DNA from: an uncultured Bacteroidota bacterium
Lineage (GTDB): Bacteria > Bacteroidota > Bacteroidia > Chitinophagales > Chitinophagaceae
Reading direction: 5' to 3'
Length of the DNA stretch: 64,000 nucleotides
Assembly (NCBI GenBank): GCA_903906365.1
Contig: CAIVKC010000024.1
Span: forward strand, 62,001 to 126,000
Part shown: positions 1 to 8,611 of the stretch, piece by piece
Layout: each line of letters starts with the position of its first letter
How positions within the stretch are numbered: position 1 is the stretch's first letter
The notes under the pieces: model-generated
Told to the model about the DNA's origin: nothing
Databases searched by the model: none
Seen by the model: only the letters and a program-made list of their open reading frames with translations
Made by a program: the position numbers and the translations under genes

Positions 1-1854
1 AACGCCCTGGTGGACCCCAGGAACGAAAATGCGCTTTCCTTTCCCTATACCCCGAGCACCGACCCACAGCCCAGGGATCATCCCGCCCTGTATTTTCCAC
101 CGGGCCGCGGAAGCCGGATCGTCTGCGACCTGCAGACCCAACACCGCATTTCAGAGGTTTACCTCTACGACCGTTCCTATACCAGCGACAGCGTATGGAT
201 TTATACCGGCACGATGTCCCATTGGCTCCTGAAAGCGGCCTTTACCACAAGGGGTATACCCGGATTGTGGGGCTGGCGGAAATTCTCGCTCGATGACAGC
301 TCGCAGTATGTCATGATCCGTTTCAGCAGTTACCAGACCACCATTACAGAAATGGTCCTCTACGGCTGCCCTGTCGGTAAGGAACTTCCTGCTCCCATCC
401 ACCCTTTTATAGCCCCCCCTTTTGCCAAAATACCCATGAAGGAATTCCTGGGTGTCAACGATTTCAGCGGCACTTCCCCGGAATGGCTGAAACCTTTTTA
501 CTACAGTAGGATGTATGCATTTACCACCGACTTCGACAACGATACGGTGCATCCCTATCCGGGGGTAAAATACAGCATGCTTCGTTTCGGTTACTGGCAT
601 ACCGGGCTCAACGATTATTATTATGTGACCGAGGACAATGAGAGGAAATACAATCATAAAGTCTGGTATACGATGATCGGGTTGCCACTTTGGCTCAGTC
701 ATGGGGAGTACGGTGCCAAGGGCCGTCCGGTTACCCTGCCGGGGATGGATCCGGAAGACCCGCAGAGCTATGCCCGCCACGCCAATATGATGTGGAACCT
801 GGCCGCTTTTTTTGGTAACACCAAAGTGGATACCAACCTGATGTCCCTGTCGCACAGCCCCCGCCGATCGGGAAGGGGAACGCTGAGTGTATATGAAAAC
901 GGCAGCGAGGATGACGCTTTTTGGATAGGGGATAAGTATTGCAACCCGCTGGAATATTTTGCGCAGAGCAGCGCCGATTATGATGGAAATGAAAACAGAC
1001 TGGGCCCCCTTTGCGGCATCAGGCATGCCGACAGCACCAGTTCGCTGATGACCGGAGGGCTTGTCGGACTGGATACCAACCGGATTCGTATTTATAAGTT
1101 CCTGTGCAATACCTTGAGAAAGGATAAGACCTTCCTGTGGAAAGGAGGGATCCAGTACCATTATTATTCAAGCAGGGACAACCACGGAATTACGCCAGAA
1201 GAGGATTCCATGCGATGGAAACTTGCCCGTGTCAGGGAATTTACCGGTCGGACCGCCCCCGGGGTTCCATGTATTCTGGGGGAAAACGGGTACGACAAAT
1301 CCCAGCGGTCCAGGCAGTCTACCCCGCTGGTGCCGGGCCTTTCTGCGGAGGAGTGCCAGGCGGTTTTTTTACTGCGGGCCATCAATGCCACGGCTTTTTC
1401 GGGTTTCGATTCCTATATCCTCTACTGGCTGAAGGATACCAACCCGGCTGACGATCCCGGAGTGTTCCTCACCAGCGGGATTATCCGTCAGATGCCGGAT
1501 GGTAGTTACAAACCATATCCAGCCTGGTATTATATCAATACATTCGAAGGCAGGCTGGCCAATTATGCCCCCGACCGGATTATACGGGAAACAGGCAATA
1601 CCTGGGTGTATAAATACCGCAACCTGCAATCCCCGGATTCAGTGGCCTATTTCCTTTATACGCCTTCCCATAACGGAACCAGGGTGGAGCATTACCAGCT
1701 TCCGGTGGACCGAGTGGCCGATGGAATGGCCCAGGAAGTTCAGTTTGCCCCTGACAGACTGGAGGGCATCCTGGTAGACAGGCCAATCAGCCAGGGTAAG
1801 GTGGATTTGACGGTCACCGAAAAGCCTAGCCTGCTGCTAGTGAAGGAAAAATAA
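1..1854 (+). CDS. Putative secreted glycoside hydrolase (GH-A-like), 5' end outside window
   Basis: The frame is open from base 1, so the gene almost certainly starts upstream; the GTG at 10 is only the first possible start inside the window. The visible 614 residues begin with a beta-sandwich-like segment (about residues 30-120) that resembles a discoidin/carbohydrate-binding module. A central region of about 400 residues follows, rich in Trp and Tyr, and the last 80 residues look like a beta-sandwich cap. The motif 'CILGENGYDKS', with Glu at about residue 425, looks like the strand-7 nucleophile of a clan GH-A TIM barrel. This is inferred from pattern only; family and substrate are not identified. 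It is convergent with the methyltransferase gene, which ends 2 bases away. Confidence 0.6.
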   Translation, partial: NALVDPRNENALSFPYTPSTDPQPRDHPALYFPPGRGSRIVCDLQTQHRISEVYLYDRSYTSDSVWIYTGTMSHWLLKAAFTTRGIPGLWGWRKFSLDDSSQYVMIRFSSYQTTITEMVLYGCPVGKELPAPIHPFIAPPFAKIPMKEFLGVNDFSGTSPEWLKPFYYSRMYAFTTDFDNDTVHPYPGVKYSMLRFGYWHTGLNDYYYVTEDNERKYNHKVWYTMIGLPLWLSHGEYGAKGRPVTLPGMDPEDPQSYARHANMMWNLAAFFGNTKVDTNLMSLSHSPRRSGRGTLSVYENGSEDDAFWIGDKYCNPLEYFAQSSADYDGNENRLGPLCGIRHADSTSSLMTGGLVGLDTNRIRIYKFLCNTLRKDKTFLWKGGIQYHYYSSRDNHGITPEEDSMRWKLARVREFTGRTAPGVPCILGENGYDKSQRSRQSTPLVPGLSAEECQAVFLLRAINATAFSGFDSYILYWLKDTNPADDPGVFLTSGIIRQMPDGSYKPYPAWYYINTFEGRLANYAPDRIIRETGNTWVYKYRNLQSPDSVAYFLYTPSHNGTRVEHYQLPVDRVADGMAQEVQFAPDRLEGILVDRPISQGKVDLTVTEKPSLLLVKEK

Positions 1855-1856
1855 GC

Positions 1857-2624
1857 TTACAGCGGGGATTCTCCCGGCTGGCCGGATTTGCGGGCCACCA
1901 GGATAAGGCGGGGGGACCGATCCAGGCTAAAGGGCTCCAGCCTGTAATTACCAAACAGGGAAACGATCCTGAGTCCGGAGCGGGAAAACATGCTTTCAAA
2001 GTCCTCCTGCACAAAGCAGGCAATCCGTTCGGTAAACTCCCTGGGCAAATCGGCTCGGGGCCCCTCAATCAGAATTTTTTTATAAATGTGATGGCCGTCC
2101 TGCCATCTTTGGAGGTGAAAGGTCACATTGCCACTTTGGATAACGGACTGGGCAACGAGATGCTGTATCGCAAAAGGGATGTTCAGGTAGTCCAGCACAA
2201 ACCAGCCTCCTGGCCGCAGGGACTGACTCACGGATCTGATGGCGTTTTGATGCTCCCGGTTGTTTTTGAAATACCCGAAACTGGTAAAAAAATTGAAGGC
2301 ATAGTCAAAATACCGGATATGGTAGGGCTGGCGCATATCCTGTACAAAAAAATGAAGATGCTCGCTGGCCCATTGCTGGGCATAGGCGATGCTCTCCGGG
2401 GCCAGATCAATGCCCGTCACGTCAAACCCCCTTTCGGCCAGAATCCTGGCATGACGTCCCCGGCCACAGGCAACATCCAGCATCCTGGACAAGGGGGCCG
2501 GCTTCAGGTAGTCCAGCAAACGATCAATGAACCGGGCTGCTTCCTGGTCATCCCTTTGGGCGTAGAGCAAATGATAATAGGGGGAGTTAAACCAGTCCTG
2601 GAACCAGCCGGCAGGGTTTACCAT
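1857..2624 (-). CDS. Class I SAM-dependent methyltransferase
   Basis: This 255-residue protein has the Rossmann-fold SAM-binding motif I 'LDVACGRGRHARILAERG' followed by 'VTGIDLAPESI', where an acidic residue should hold the SAM ribose. The motif near residue 115, 'QDMRQ', fits motif II. These are hallmarks of small-molecule methyltransferases of the Methyltransf_25/11 type. The substrate cannot be told from sequence. The start ATG at 2624 lies about 15 bases downstream of a minus-strand -7 element (2640-2647), which supports it. The gene is monocistronic and convergent with the upstream glycosidase. Confidence 0.85.
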   Translation of the reverse strand: MVNPAGWFQDWFNSPYYHLLYAQRDDQEAARFIDRLLDYLKPAPLSRMLDVACGRGRHARILAERGFDVTGIDLAPESIAYAQQWASEHLHFFVQDMRQPYHIRYFDYAFNFFTSFGYFKNNREHQNAIRSVSQSLRPGGWFVLDYLNIPFAIQHLVAQSVIQSGNVTFHLQRWQDGHHIYKKILIEGPRADLPREFTERIACFVQEDFESMFSRSGLRIVSLFGNYRLEPFSLDRSPRLILVARKSGQPGESPL

Positions 2625-2639
2625 GCAAAGATTTTAGTT

Positions 2640-2647
2640 CAAAAGTA
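2640..2647 (-). promoter_or_regulatory. -7 promoter element of the methyltransferase gene
   Basis: On the minus strand this reads TACTTTTG, a full match to the Bacteroidota TAnnTTTG element, 15 bases before the ATG. No convincing -33 TTG was seen at the usual spacing. Confidence 0.55.
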
Positions 2648-2848
2648 AATGGGATTACCTTTTTTGGGGATAATAATTTCCGGGTTGTGTATATTTTGTT
2701 TGTCCGTAGGGCATGATTGGTATTCTAGTTGCAGTATAAAGTGCCTGAGGTAACCTATAGAAAATCTAATTTTTCCCGCCCTTTCTTAATAAAAATTCAA
2801 ATCCGCGAAATTCACGAAAACTGTTACCAGTAGCATTTTTCAAACCCT

Positions 2849-2856
2849 TATTTTTG
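2849..2856 (+). promoter_or_regulatory. -7 promoter element of glmM-like gene
   Basis: TATTTTTG matches TAnnTTTG. It ends 23 bases before the GTG start at 2880, giving a leader of about 20 nt. Confidence 0.55.
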
Positions 2857-2879
2857 TTGATACATTAAACCAAGAAACT

Positions 2880-4259
2880 GTGGCATTGATCAAGAGCATT
2901 TCCGGCATCAGGGGTACTATTGGCGGAAAACCGGGTGAGAATCTTTCTCCTTTAGATATTGTCAAATTTACGGCCGCATACGGCAGCTGGATCCGTGAAA
3001 AAAATATGGGCAAGGTGGTGGTGATTGGCAGGGATGCCAGGATCAGCGGTGCCATGGTCAGCAGTCTGGTTATCAGTACCCTCAATGCCCTTGGACTCGA
3101 TGTCATTGACCTGGGACTTTCCACCACACCCACGGTGGAATTGGGCGTGGTCTGGGAAAAAGCGGCAGGTGGCATCATCATTACGGCCAGCCATAATCCA
3201 AAGGAATGGAATGCACTCAAACTCCTCAATCACACCGGTGAATTTATAAATGCCGAAGACGGGGCCTACATCCTGGAAAAGGCAAGAAAAGAAGATTTTT
3301 CCTTTGCCGCAGTCGAAAAAATCGGAACCTGCGCCTCCAATAACTCCTACCTGCAAAAGCATATTGACGCCGTACTGCAATATCCCCTGGTGGATGTTGA
3401 CTCTATTCGGAAGAAAAATTACCGCATTGTACTGGATCCGGTCAATTCAACGGGCGCCCTCTTTATCCCGCCCCTGCTCAAAGCACTGGGTGTGGAGGAG
3501 GTGATAGTACTCAATGAGGAGGTCAACGGCAAGTTTGCCCATAACCCCGAGCCCTTGCCGGAAAACCTGGTCGCACTCAGTTCGGCGGTCCAAAAATCCA
3601 AGGCCAGCATGGGCATAGCCGTGGATCCTGATGTGGACAGGCTGTGTTTTGTTTGTGAAGATGGAAGCATGTTCGGGGAGGAGTATACACTGGTTGCCGT
3701 GGCCGACTATGTGCTGGCCAAACGGCCCGGTAATGCCGTCAGCAATATGAGCAGTACCAAGGCGCTCAAGGATATTACCATCAAGCACCAGGGCTTATAT
3801 TTTCCATCTGCGGTAGGAGAGGTCAACGTGGTTCATAAAATGAAGGAAGTACGGGCTGTTATCGGCGGGGAAGGCAATGGGGGAATCATTGTGCCTGATT
3901 TTCATTATGGCCGGGATGCCCTCATTGGCATCGGGCTCTTTCTGAGTGCCCTTTCCCACCATAAAAATGGCATCAAATCCTTCAGGGCCAAATACCCGGA
4001 TTATTTTATTTCCAAAAACAAGATTGAGCTTCAGCAAGGAATAGATGTAAAACAGATTTTTGACAAAATCAAAAGAAAATACAAAAATCAACCCCTCAAT
4101 ACCGATGACGGCCTCAAAATTGAATTTGACAGTGATTGGGTGCACCTGCGCACCTCCAACACCGAGCCGATCATTCGTATCTATGCCGAAAGCAATTTTG
4201 CCACCACTGCCAACAATATTGCCCTCCGGCTGATGCAGGACATCAAGGAATTCATCTGA
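2880..4259 (+). CDS. glmM: Phosphoglucosamine mutase / phosphohexomutase
   Basis: This 459-residue protein belongs to the alpha-D-phosphohexomutase superfamily, which interconverts hexose 1- and 6-phosphates through a phosphoserine. All four domain signatures are present in order: 'SISGIRGTIGG' at the N-terminus, the active-site loop 'TASHNPKEWNALK' with Ser104, the metal loop 'DPDVDRL' near residue 250, the sugar-recognition 'GGEGNGG', and the phosphate-binding 'RTSNTEPIIRIYAE' near the C-terminus. The Bacteroidota GlmM role (glucosamine-6-P to glucosamine-1-P for UDP-GlcNAc) is the likeliest; a phosphomannomutase role cannot be excluded. The start is GTG and is supported by the nearby -7 element. 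Confidence 0.88.
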   Translation: MALIKSISGIRGTIGGKPGENLSPLDIVKFTAAYGSWIREKNMGKVVVIGRDARISGAMVSSLVISTLNALGLDVIDLGLSTTPTVELGVVWEKAAGGIIITASHNPKEWNALKLLNHTGEFINAEDGAYILEKARKEDFSFAAVEKIGTCASNNSYLQKHIDAVLQYPLVDVDSIRKKNYRIVLDPVNSTGALFIPPLLKALGVEEVIVLNEEVNGKFAHNPEPLPENLVALSSAVQKSKASMGIAVDPDVDRLCFVCEDGSMFGEEYTLVAVADYVLAKRPGNAVSNMSSTKALKDITIKHQGLYFPSAVGEVNVVHKMKEVRAVIGGEGNGGIIVPDFHYGRDALIGIGLFLSALSHHKNGIKSFRAKYPDYFISKNKIELQQGIDVKQIFDKIKRKYKNQPLNTDDGLKIEFDSDWVHLRTSNTEPIIRIYAESNFATTANNIALRLMQDIKEFI

Positions 4260-4338
4260 CCCGGGACAGTTTCCCCCTCTTAGCCCCGCCGTCCCAGGTA
4301 TGGTATTAATTTGAACGAAGTTGCTAAAGCCTATTTAG

Positions 4339-4346
4339 TATCTTTG
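4339..4346 (+). promoter_or_regulatory. -7 promoter element of cysteine desulfurase gene
   Basis: TATCTTTG matches TAnnTTTG and ends 38 bases before the ATG at 4385. The nearest TTG (4321-4323) is only 15 bases upstream, so the -33 box is uncertain. Confidence 0.55.
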
Positions 4347-4384
4347 CCTTCATTTTTTCATCTAACCCTTTGGGGCGATAATAT

Positions 4385-5512
4385 ATGCATAGAGTTTATT
4401 TTGACAACGCTGCCACCACCTCGCTGGATCCGGAAGTGCTGGAAGCCATGATGCCCTATCTTACTGAAAGGTTTGGTAATCCTTCCTCCATATATTCCTA
4501 TGGAAGGGAATGCCGGATGGCCATAGAAAATGCCAGAAAAACGGTGGCCAGGATATTGAATGCCCATCCGGCCGAAATATTCTTTACCTCCGGGGGGACC
4601 GAAAGCTCCAATACCGCCATTACTGCCGCTGTGAGGGACCTGGATTGCAGGCATATCATCAGCTCCACCCTGGAACATCATGCCACCCTGCATACCACTG
4701 AATACCTGCGTCAACGTGGCGAAGCTGCCTTAAGCCATGTGAAACTGCTTGCTGACGGGCATATTGATCTGGATAATCTGGAAGAACTGTTGAAGGACAG
4801 TGCGGAGAAATGCCTTGTTTCCCTTATGCACGCCAATAATGAAATCGGCAACATCCTGGACATCGAGGCCGCCGGGAACCTTTGTAAGAAATATGGAGCC
4901 ATTTTTCATTCCGATACGGTGCAGACCGTTGGTCATTTCCCCTTTGACCTGAGAAACACGCCGGTTCACTTTATTACGGGAGCAAGTCATAAATTTCATG
5001 GACCCAAGGGAGTGGGACTGCTCTATATCAACGAGAATGTGAAGATACAGCCCTTTATTCACGGAGGCTCACAGGAAAGGAATATGCGCGCCGGGACCGA
5101 AAACGTGTACGGAATTGTCGGATTTGCCAAGGCACTTGAGCTGGCCACCGCCAACTATGCAAAGGAACATGTGACCATCGGGAATCTGAAAAAGTATATG
5201 ATGGAGCAGCTGGTCTCAGCCGTACCGGGTGTATCCTTTAATGGTGACCCGGAAGGAAGAAGCCTCTATACGGTGCTGAGCGTATCCTTTCCTAAAACGG
5301 AAAAATCCGAAATGATCCTGTTTAACCTGGACATTAATAATATTTGTGCTTCCGGCGGCAGCGCCTGCACCAGTGGTGTGGAACAGGGATCACATGTTAT
5401 CCGGTCCATCAACAGCAATCCCAACCAGGTTACTGTGCGATTCTCCTTCAGTAAAAACAATACCGCCGGGGAAGTGGACCTGGTGGTGGCCAGGCTGAAG
5501 GAATTCATATAA
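4385..5512 (+). CDS. Cysteine desulfurase (NifS/IscS family)
   Basis: This 375-residue PLP enzyme should take sulfur from cysteine as a persulfide for Fe-S cluster or thio-cofactor synthesis. The N-terminus 'YFDNAATTSLDPEV' is the family signature. 'HSDTVQTVGH' supplies the PLP-contacting Asp/Gln, 'GASHKFHGPKG' holds the PLP lysine (Lys203), and 'GSACTSG' holds the catalytic Cys328 in its loop. Length and the compact Cys loop fit class I (IscS/NifS) enzymes. It stands alone here; the IscA-type gene at 54 kb is far away. An own promoter lies at 4339-4346. Confidence 0.92.
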   Translation: MHRVYFDNAATTSLDPEVLEAMMPYLTERFGNPSSIYSYGRECRMAIENARKTVARILNAHPAEIFFTSGGTESSNTAITAAVRDLDCRHIISSTLEHHATLHTTEYLRQRGEAALSHVKLLADGHIDLDNLEELLKDSAEKCLVSLMHANNEIGNILDIEAAGNLCKKYGAIFHSDTVQTVGHFPFDLRNTPVHFITGASHKFHGPKGVGLLYINENVKIQPFIHGGSQERNMRAGTENVYGIVGFAKALELATANYAKEHVTIGNLKKYMMEQLVSAVPGVSFNGDPEGRSLYTVLSVSFPKTEKSEMILFNLDINNICASGGSACTSGVEQGSHVIRSINSNPNQVTVRFSFSKNNTAGEVDLVVARLKEFI

Positions 5513-5552
5513 CGCAGACCCGTAAGTGATAAGCACCCCCTGCGCTGCTCAA

Positions 5553-5577
5553 GGCTGCTGCAAAGCCGGTTTTTTTA
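5553..5577 (+). terminator. Weak terminator-like hairpin after the cysteine desulfurase gene
   Basis: A short GGCT/AGCC stem with a 7-base loop is followed by GG and a run of seven Ts. The stem is only four pairs, so this is a weak candidate. Confidence 0.3.
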
Positions 5578-5592
5578 GTTATTAAAATCGTA

Positions 5593-6951
5593 ATGGTCAT
5601 GCTGATCAAATCTTATGCCCGGCTGATTTTTATGGCCCTGACAGGGTTCGGCCTACCTGCCCTGCAAGCCCAGAGCCCCGCTTCAAACCTTCATCCCTCC
5701 TGGAGCTACCAGTCAAATATTTATGAAGTCAATCTCCGCCAATTCAGCGGTGCCGGTAATTTCAGGGAATTTGAAAAATCCCTGCCCCGTTTGCGGAAGA
5801 TGGGGGTGGAAATCCTTTGGTTCATGCCCATTACCCCTATCGGACTGGAGGGCAGAAAAGGCAGCGCCTCGGAAATGGGCAGCTATTATGCGGTCCGGGA
5901 TTATTATGCGGTAAACCCGGATTACGGCTCCATGGACGACTGGATCGCCCTGGTCAGGCATGCCCACCAACTTGGATTCAAGGTCATCCTGGACTGGGTA
6001 CCCAATCACAGTTCTCCCGACAATCCATGGATAAACCTCCACCCGGATTTCTATAAAAAGGACAGCGCAGGCCATGCGGCCATACCATTTGACTGGAGTG
6101 ACACCCGTCAGCTGGATTACAACAACCCCATGCTGCGCGATTCCATGATTGCAGCCATGGAATTCTGGGTCACCCATACTGCAATAGACGGGTTTCGCTG
6201 CGATGTAGCCTGGAATGTCCCGCTGGATTTCTGGAAAAAGGCCATTGCCCAACTGCGAAAACACGGACCGCTGTTCATGCTCGCTGAAGGTGAATTGCCC
6301 GGTTTGCATGAGGCAGGCTTTGATGAAACCTACCCCTGGTCAGTAATGAACGTAGCCTATGGTATTTATTCGGGAAAAAAAACGCTGGCCCAGCTGGATT
6401 CTGTCTTAAATCACAATGATTCCATCTACCCTCCAGGGAGTTTCAGGTTATATTTTACTACCAATCATGACGAAAACAGCTGGAACGGAACGGAATTTGA
6501 GCGGTTCGGTGAAGGGTATAAAGCTTTTGCCGTCTGGGCATTCACCATGGAATCCAGTGTGCCCCTGCTTTACAGCGGGCAGGAGGAGCCCAACCGACGG
6601 AGATTGAAATTCTTCGTAAAGGATACCATCGCCTGGAAAAATTATGCGCTGGCGCCCTTTTACAGTACCCTCCTTCACCTGCGCAGAAATTTACCCGCCC
6701 TCTCGGCTGATGCCAGTTTTAGACGGGTGCGTGCCGGCAATCCCCTGGCAGTTTATGCCTACGTACGGGAAAAAAAGGGGCATAAAGCCCTGGTAGTACT
6801 CAACCTGTCCGGACAGTCACAGACCATCCGGCTGGAAGATCCGGCCCTGTCCGGCAATCCGAGAAATGCCTTTACCGGACAAAGCCGGCATCTGGGCAAG
6901 GGGTTTGCTTTCCAGGCGCCCCCCTGGGGCTATTACCTGTTTGTTTACTAG
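5593..6951 (+). CDS. Secreted alpha-amylase family (GH13) enzyme
   Basis: This 452-residue protein starts with a signal peptide ending in 'ALQAQ' near residue 27, so it should act in the periplasm or outside. The four GH13 regions are visible: 'DWVPNHS' (I), 'GFRCDVAWN' with the nucleophile Asp (II), 'LAEGELP' with the general acid Glu (III), and 'TTNHDENSW' (IV). A small C-terminal beta domain follows ('KALVVLNLSGQSQ'). It should act on alpha-glucans or malto-oligosaccharides. The two downstream kinases (gluconokinase, glucokinase) point to uptake and phosphorylation of the products. The second ATG two codons on (5599) is an equally good start. Confidence 0.9.
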   Translation: MVMLIKSYARLIFMALTGFGLPALQAQSPASNLHPSWSYQSNIYEVNLRQFSGAGNFREFEKSLPRLRKMGVEILWFMPITPIGLEGRKGSASEMGSYYAVRDYYAVNPDYGSMDDWIALVRHAHQLGFKVILDWVPNHSSPDNPWINLHPDFYKKDSAGHAAIPFDWSDTRQLDYNNPMLRDSMIAAMEFWVTHTAIDGFRCDVAWNVPLDFWKKAIAQLRKHGPLFMLAEGELPGLHEAGFDETYPWSVMNVAYGIYSGKKTLAQLDSVLNHNDSIYPPGSFRLYFTTNHDENSWNGTEFERFGEGYKAFAVWAFTMESSVPLLYSGQEEPNRRRLKFFVKDTIAWKNYALAPFYSTLLHLRRNLPALSADASFRRVRAGNPLAVYAYVREKKGHKALVVLNLSGQSQTIRLEDPALSGNPRNAFTGQSRHLGKGFAFQAPPWGYYLFVY

Positions 6952-7007
6952 GGAAGGTAAGCCCGGTTAGCCATGATGACCTGTTGTAATATTACTTAAA
7001 CTCCCCC

Positions 7008-8531
7008 ATGCAGTACACCATTGGTATAGACATTGGTACTTCTTCCACCAAGGCAGTGGCATTTTCAAGGACCGGTCAGATTCTGGCCGAAGCCAACGGG
7101 AGTTATCCCCCGGTGGTTACCTCCCCCGGGTATCATGAACTGGATCCGGACCTGCTGGTGGCGGCAGTCACCGCCTGCCTGCGGGAAGTGCTCAGGAAGA
7201 TGGCGGGCCAAACGGGGCCTTCCGCGGTTGTATTCAGTGCGGCCATGCACAGCCTGATAGCGGTGGATAAAAATGGACGACCGCTCACCCGGGCCATTAC
7301 CTGGGCCGATACCCGCAGCCGGGACATTGCTGTAAGGATCAAGCCAACTGAGGCAGGAAGCCGTATTTACAGCCATACGGGTACACCCATCCATTCCATG
7401 TCACCACTATGCAAGATCATCTGGCTCAGGGAGCATGAACCCGATATTTTTCGGGCAGCCCACAAATTTATTGGCATCAAGGAATATATCTGGTTTTGCT
7501 TTTTCGGCAAATTCGTCATTGATTATTCCCTGGCCTCGGCTACCGGTCTTTTTGATATCGTTGCTTACGGCTGGTTTGGGGAATCCCTGTCGCTGGCGGG
7601 TATTTCCCCTGAAAGGCTGTCGGATCTCAGGCCGGTTGAATATATTGAAACGGCTCCCGCACTTTCCCCGTTGGCTGATACCGGTCTGACATCCGGAGTC
7701 CCCTTTGTCCTAGGCGGCAGTGACGGGTGTCTGGCCAACCTGGGAACAGGGGCCGTTCTTGCGGGCGACGCTTCCCTGACCATCGGAACCAGCGGTGCCT
7801 TGCGCATGGTCACCGATAAACCCAGCCGGGATCCGGCTCAGCGTGTATTCAACTATATCCTTACAAACGGGGTGTATGTTTGTGGAGGGGGCGTAAATAA
7901 CGGCGGCAATATCCTGCAGTGGTTTGTGGACCATTTCATTAAAGACAATCATTTAGAAACCATTGATTTGGCAAGTGCCCTCAGCGGGGCTGCCCGGGTG
8001 AAACCCGGAAGCGACGGGCTTATTTTTCTGCCTTACCTGCTGGGGGAAAGGGCCCCCATCTGGAATGAGGATGCCCGCGGCGTATTCTTTGGGATTGGGA
8101 CCGGCCATACCCGTTTTCATTTTCTGCGGGCAGTAATGGAGGGGATTTCTTTTTCCCTCTGCCAGGTAGGCCTGGCCCTGGAGGAGACCCTTGGCCCAAT
8201 CAGGCAGCTATATGCCTCCGGGGGTTTTATTCGGTCCGCTGAATGGTTGCAAATGATGGCCGATATTTTTAATAAAAGGGTCTGTGTTACCCACGATGCC
8301 GACGCATCAGCCATCGGGGCTGCCATGCTCGGTTTTTACGCCATTCGCCAGGTCAGGCGGCTGGAGGATCTGGCAGCACTGGTATCTCCACAGGAGGTCT
8401 ATGAACCCGACCCGGCGCGTCACCGGATCTACCAAGAGAGCTATCAGCGTTTTGCGTCGCTCTATTTGGCGCTGAAAGGCGAATTCTCCTTACTGGCAGG
8501 CAATGCCCCGGGAACCTCCGGGGAGGTATGA
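7008..8531 (+). CDS. FGGY-family carbohydrate kinase, probably gluconokinase
   Basis: This 507-residue sugar kinase has the N-terminal ATPase motif 'IGIDIGTSSTKAVAF' and the FGGY C-terminal domain ('LYASGGFIRSAEWLQMMADIF'). The segment 'FSAAMHSLIAVD' followed by 'ITWADTRS' is characteristic of the gluconokinase branch (gluconate + ATP to 6-phosphogluconate) rather than xylulokinase or glycerol kinase. This substrate call rests on motif memory. The gene follows the GH13 gene by 56 bases and precedes glucokinase, which suggests a small sugar-use unit. Confidence 0.82.
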   Translation: MQYTIGIDIGTSSTKAVAFSRTGQILAEANGSYPPVVTSPGYHELDPDLLVAAVTACLREVLRKMAGQTGPSAVVFSAAMHSLIAVDKNGRPLTRAITWADTRSRDIAVRIKPTEAGSRIYSHTGTPIHSMSPLCKIIWLREHEPDIFRAAHKFIGIKEYIWFCFFGKFVIDYSLASATGLFDIVAYGWFGESLSLAGISPERLSDLRPVEYIETAPALSPLADTGLTSGVPFVLGGSDGCLANLGTGAVLAGDASLTIGTSGALRMVTDKPSRDPAQRVFNYILTNGVYVCGGGVNNGGNILQWFVDHFIKDNHLETIDLASALSGAARVKPGSDGLIFLPYLLGERAPIWNEDARGVFFGIGTGHTRFHFLRAVMEGISFSLCQVGLALEETLGPIRQLYASGGFIRSAEWLQMMADIFNKRVCVTHDADASAIGAAMLGFYAIRQVRRLEDLAALVSPQEVYEPDPARHRIYQESYQRFASLYLALKGEFSLLAGNAPGTSGEV

Positions 8532-8578
8532 CCCTGACGGGCAGCAGGTAAGCTCCCGACGGATTGGTTTGCTTTCAC

Positions 8579-8586
8579 TAATTTCG
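8579..8586 (+). promoter_or_regulatory. Variant -7 element (TAATTTCG) of glucokinase gene
   Basis: TAATTTCG differs from TAnnTTTG at one base. The same octamer precedes the PurM-like gene at 21455. It ends 25 bases before the glucokinase ATG. Confidence 0.4.
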
Positions 8587-8611
8587 CCCTGCCATTATAA
8601 TATAGGCCACC

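Noticed and set aside
151-1161. Long open frame on the minus strand (about 336 codons) inside the glycosidase gene
   Set aside because: It lies wholly antisense to a clear coding frame, has low-complexity composition without domain signatures and no promoter or ribosome-binding context. It is a shadow of the plus-strand gene.
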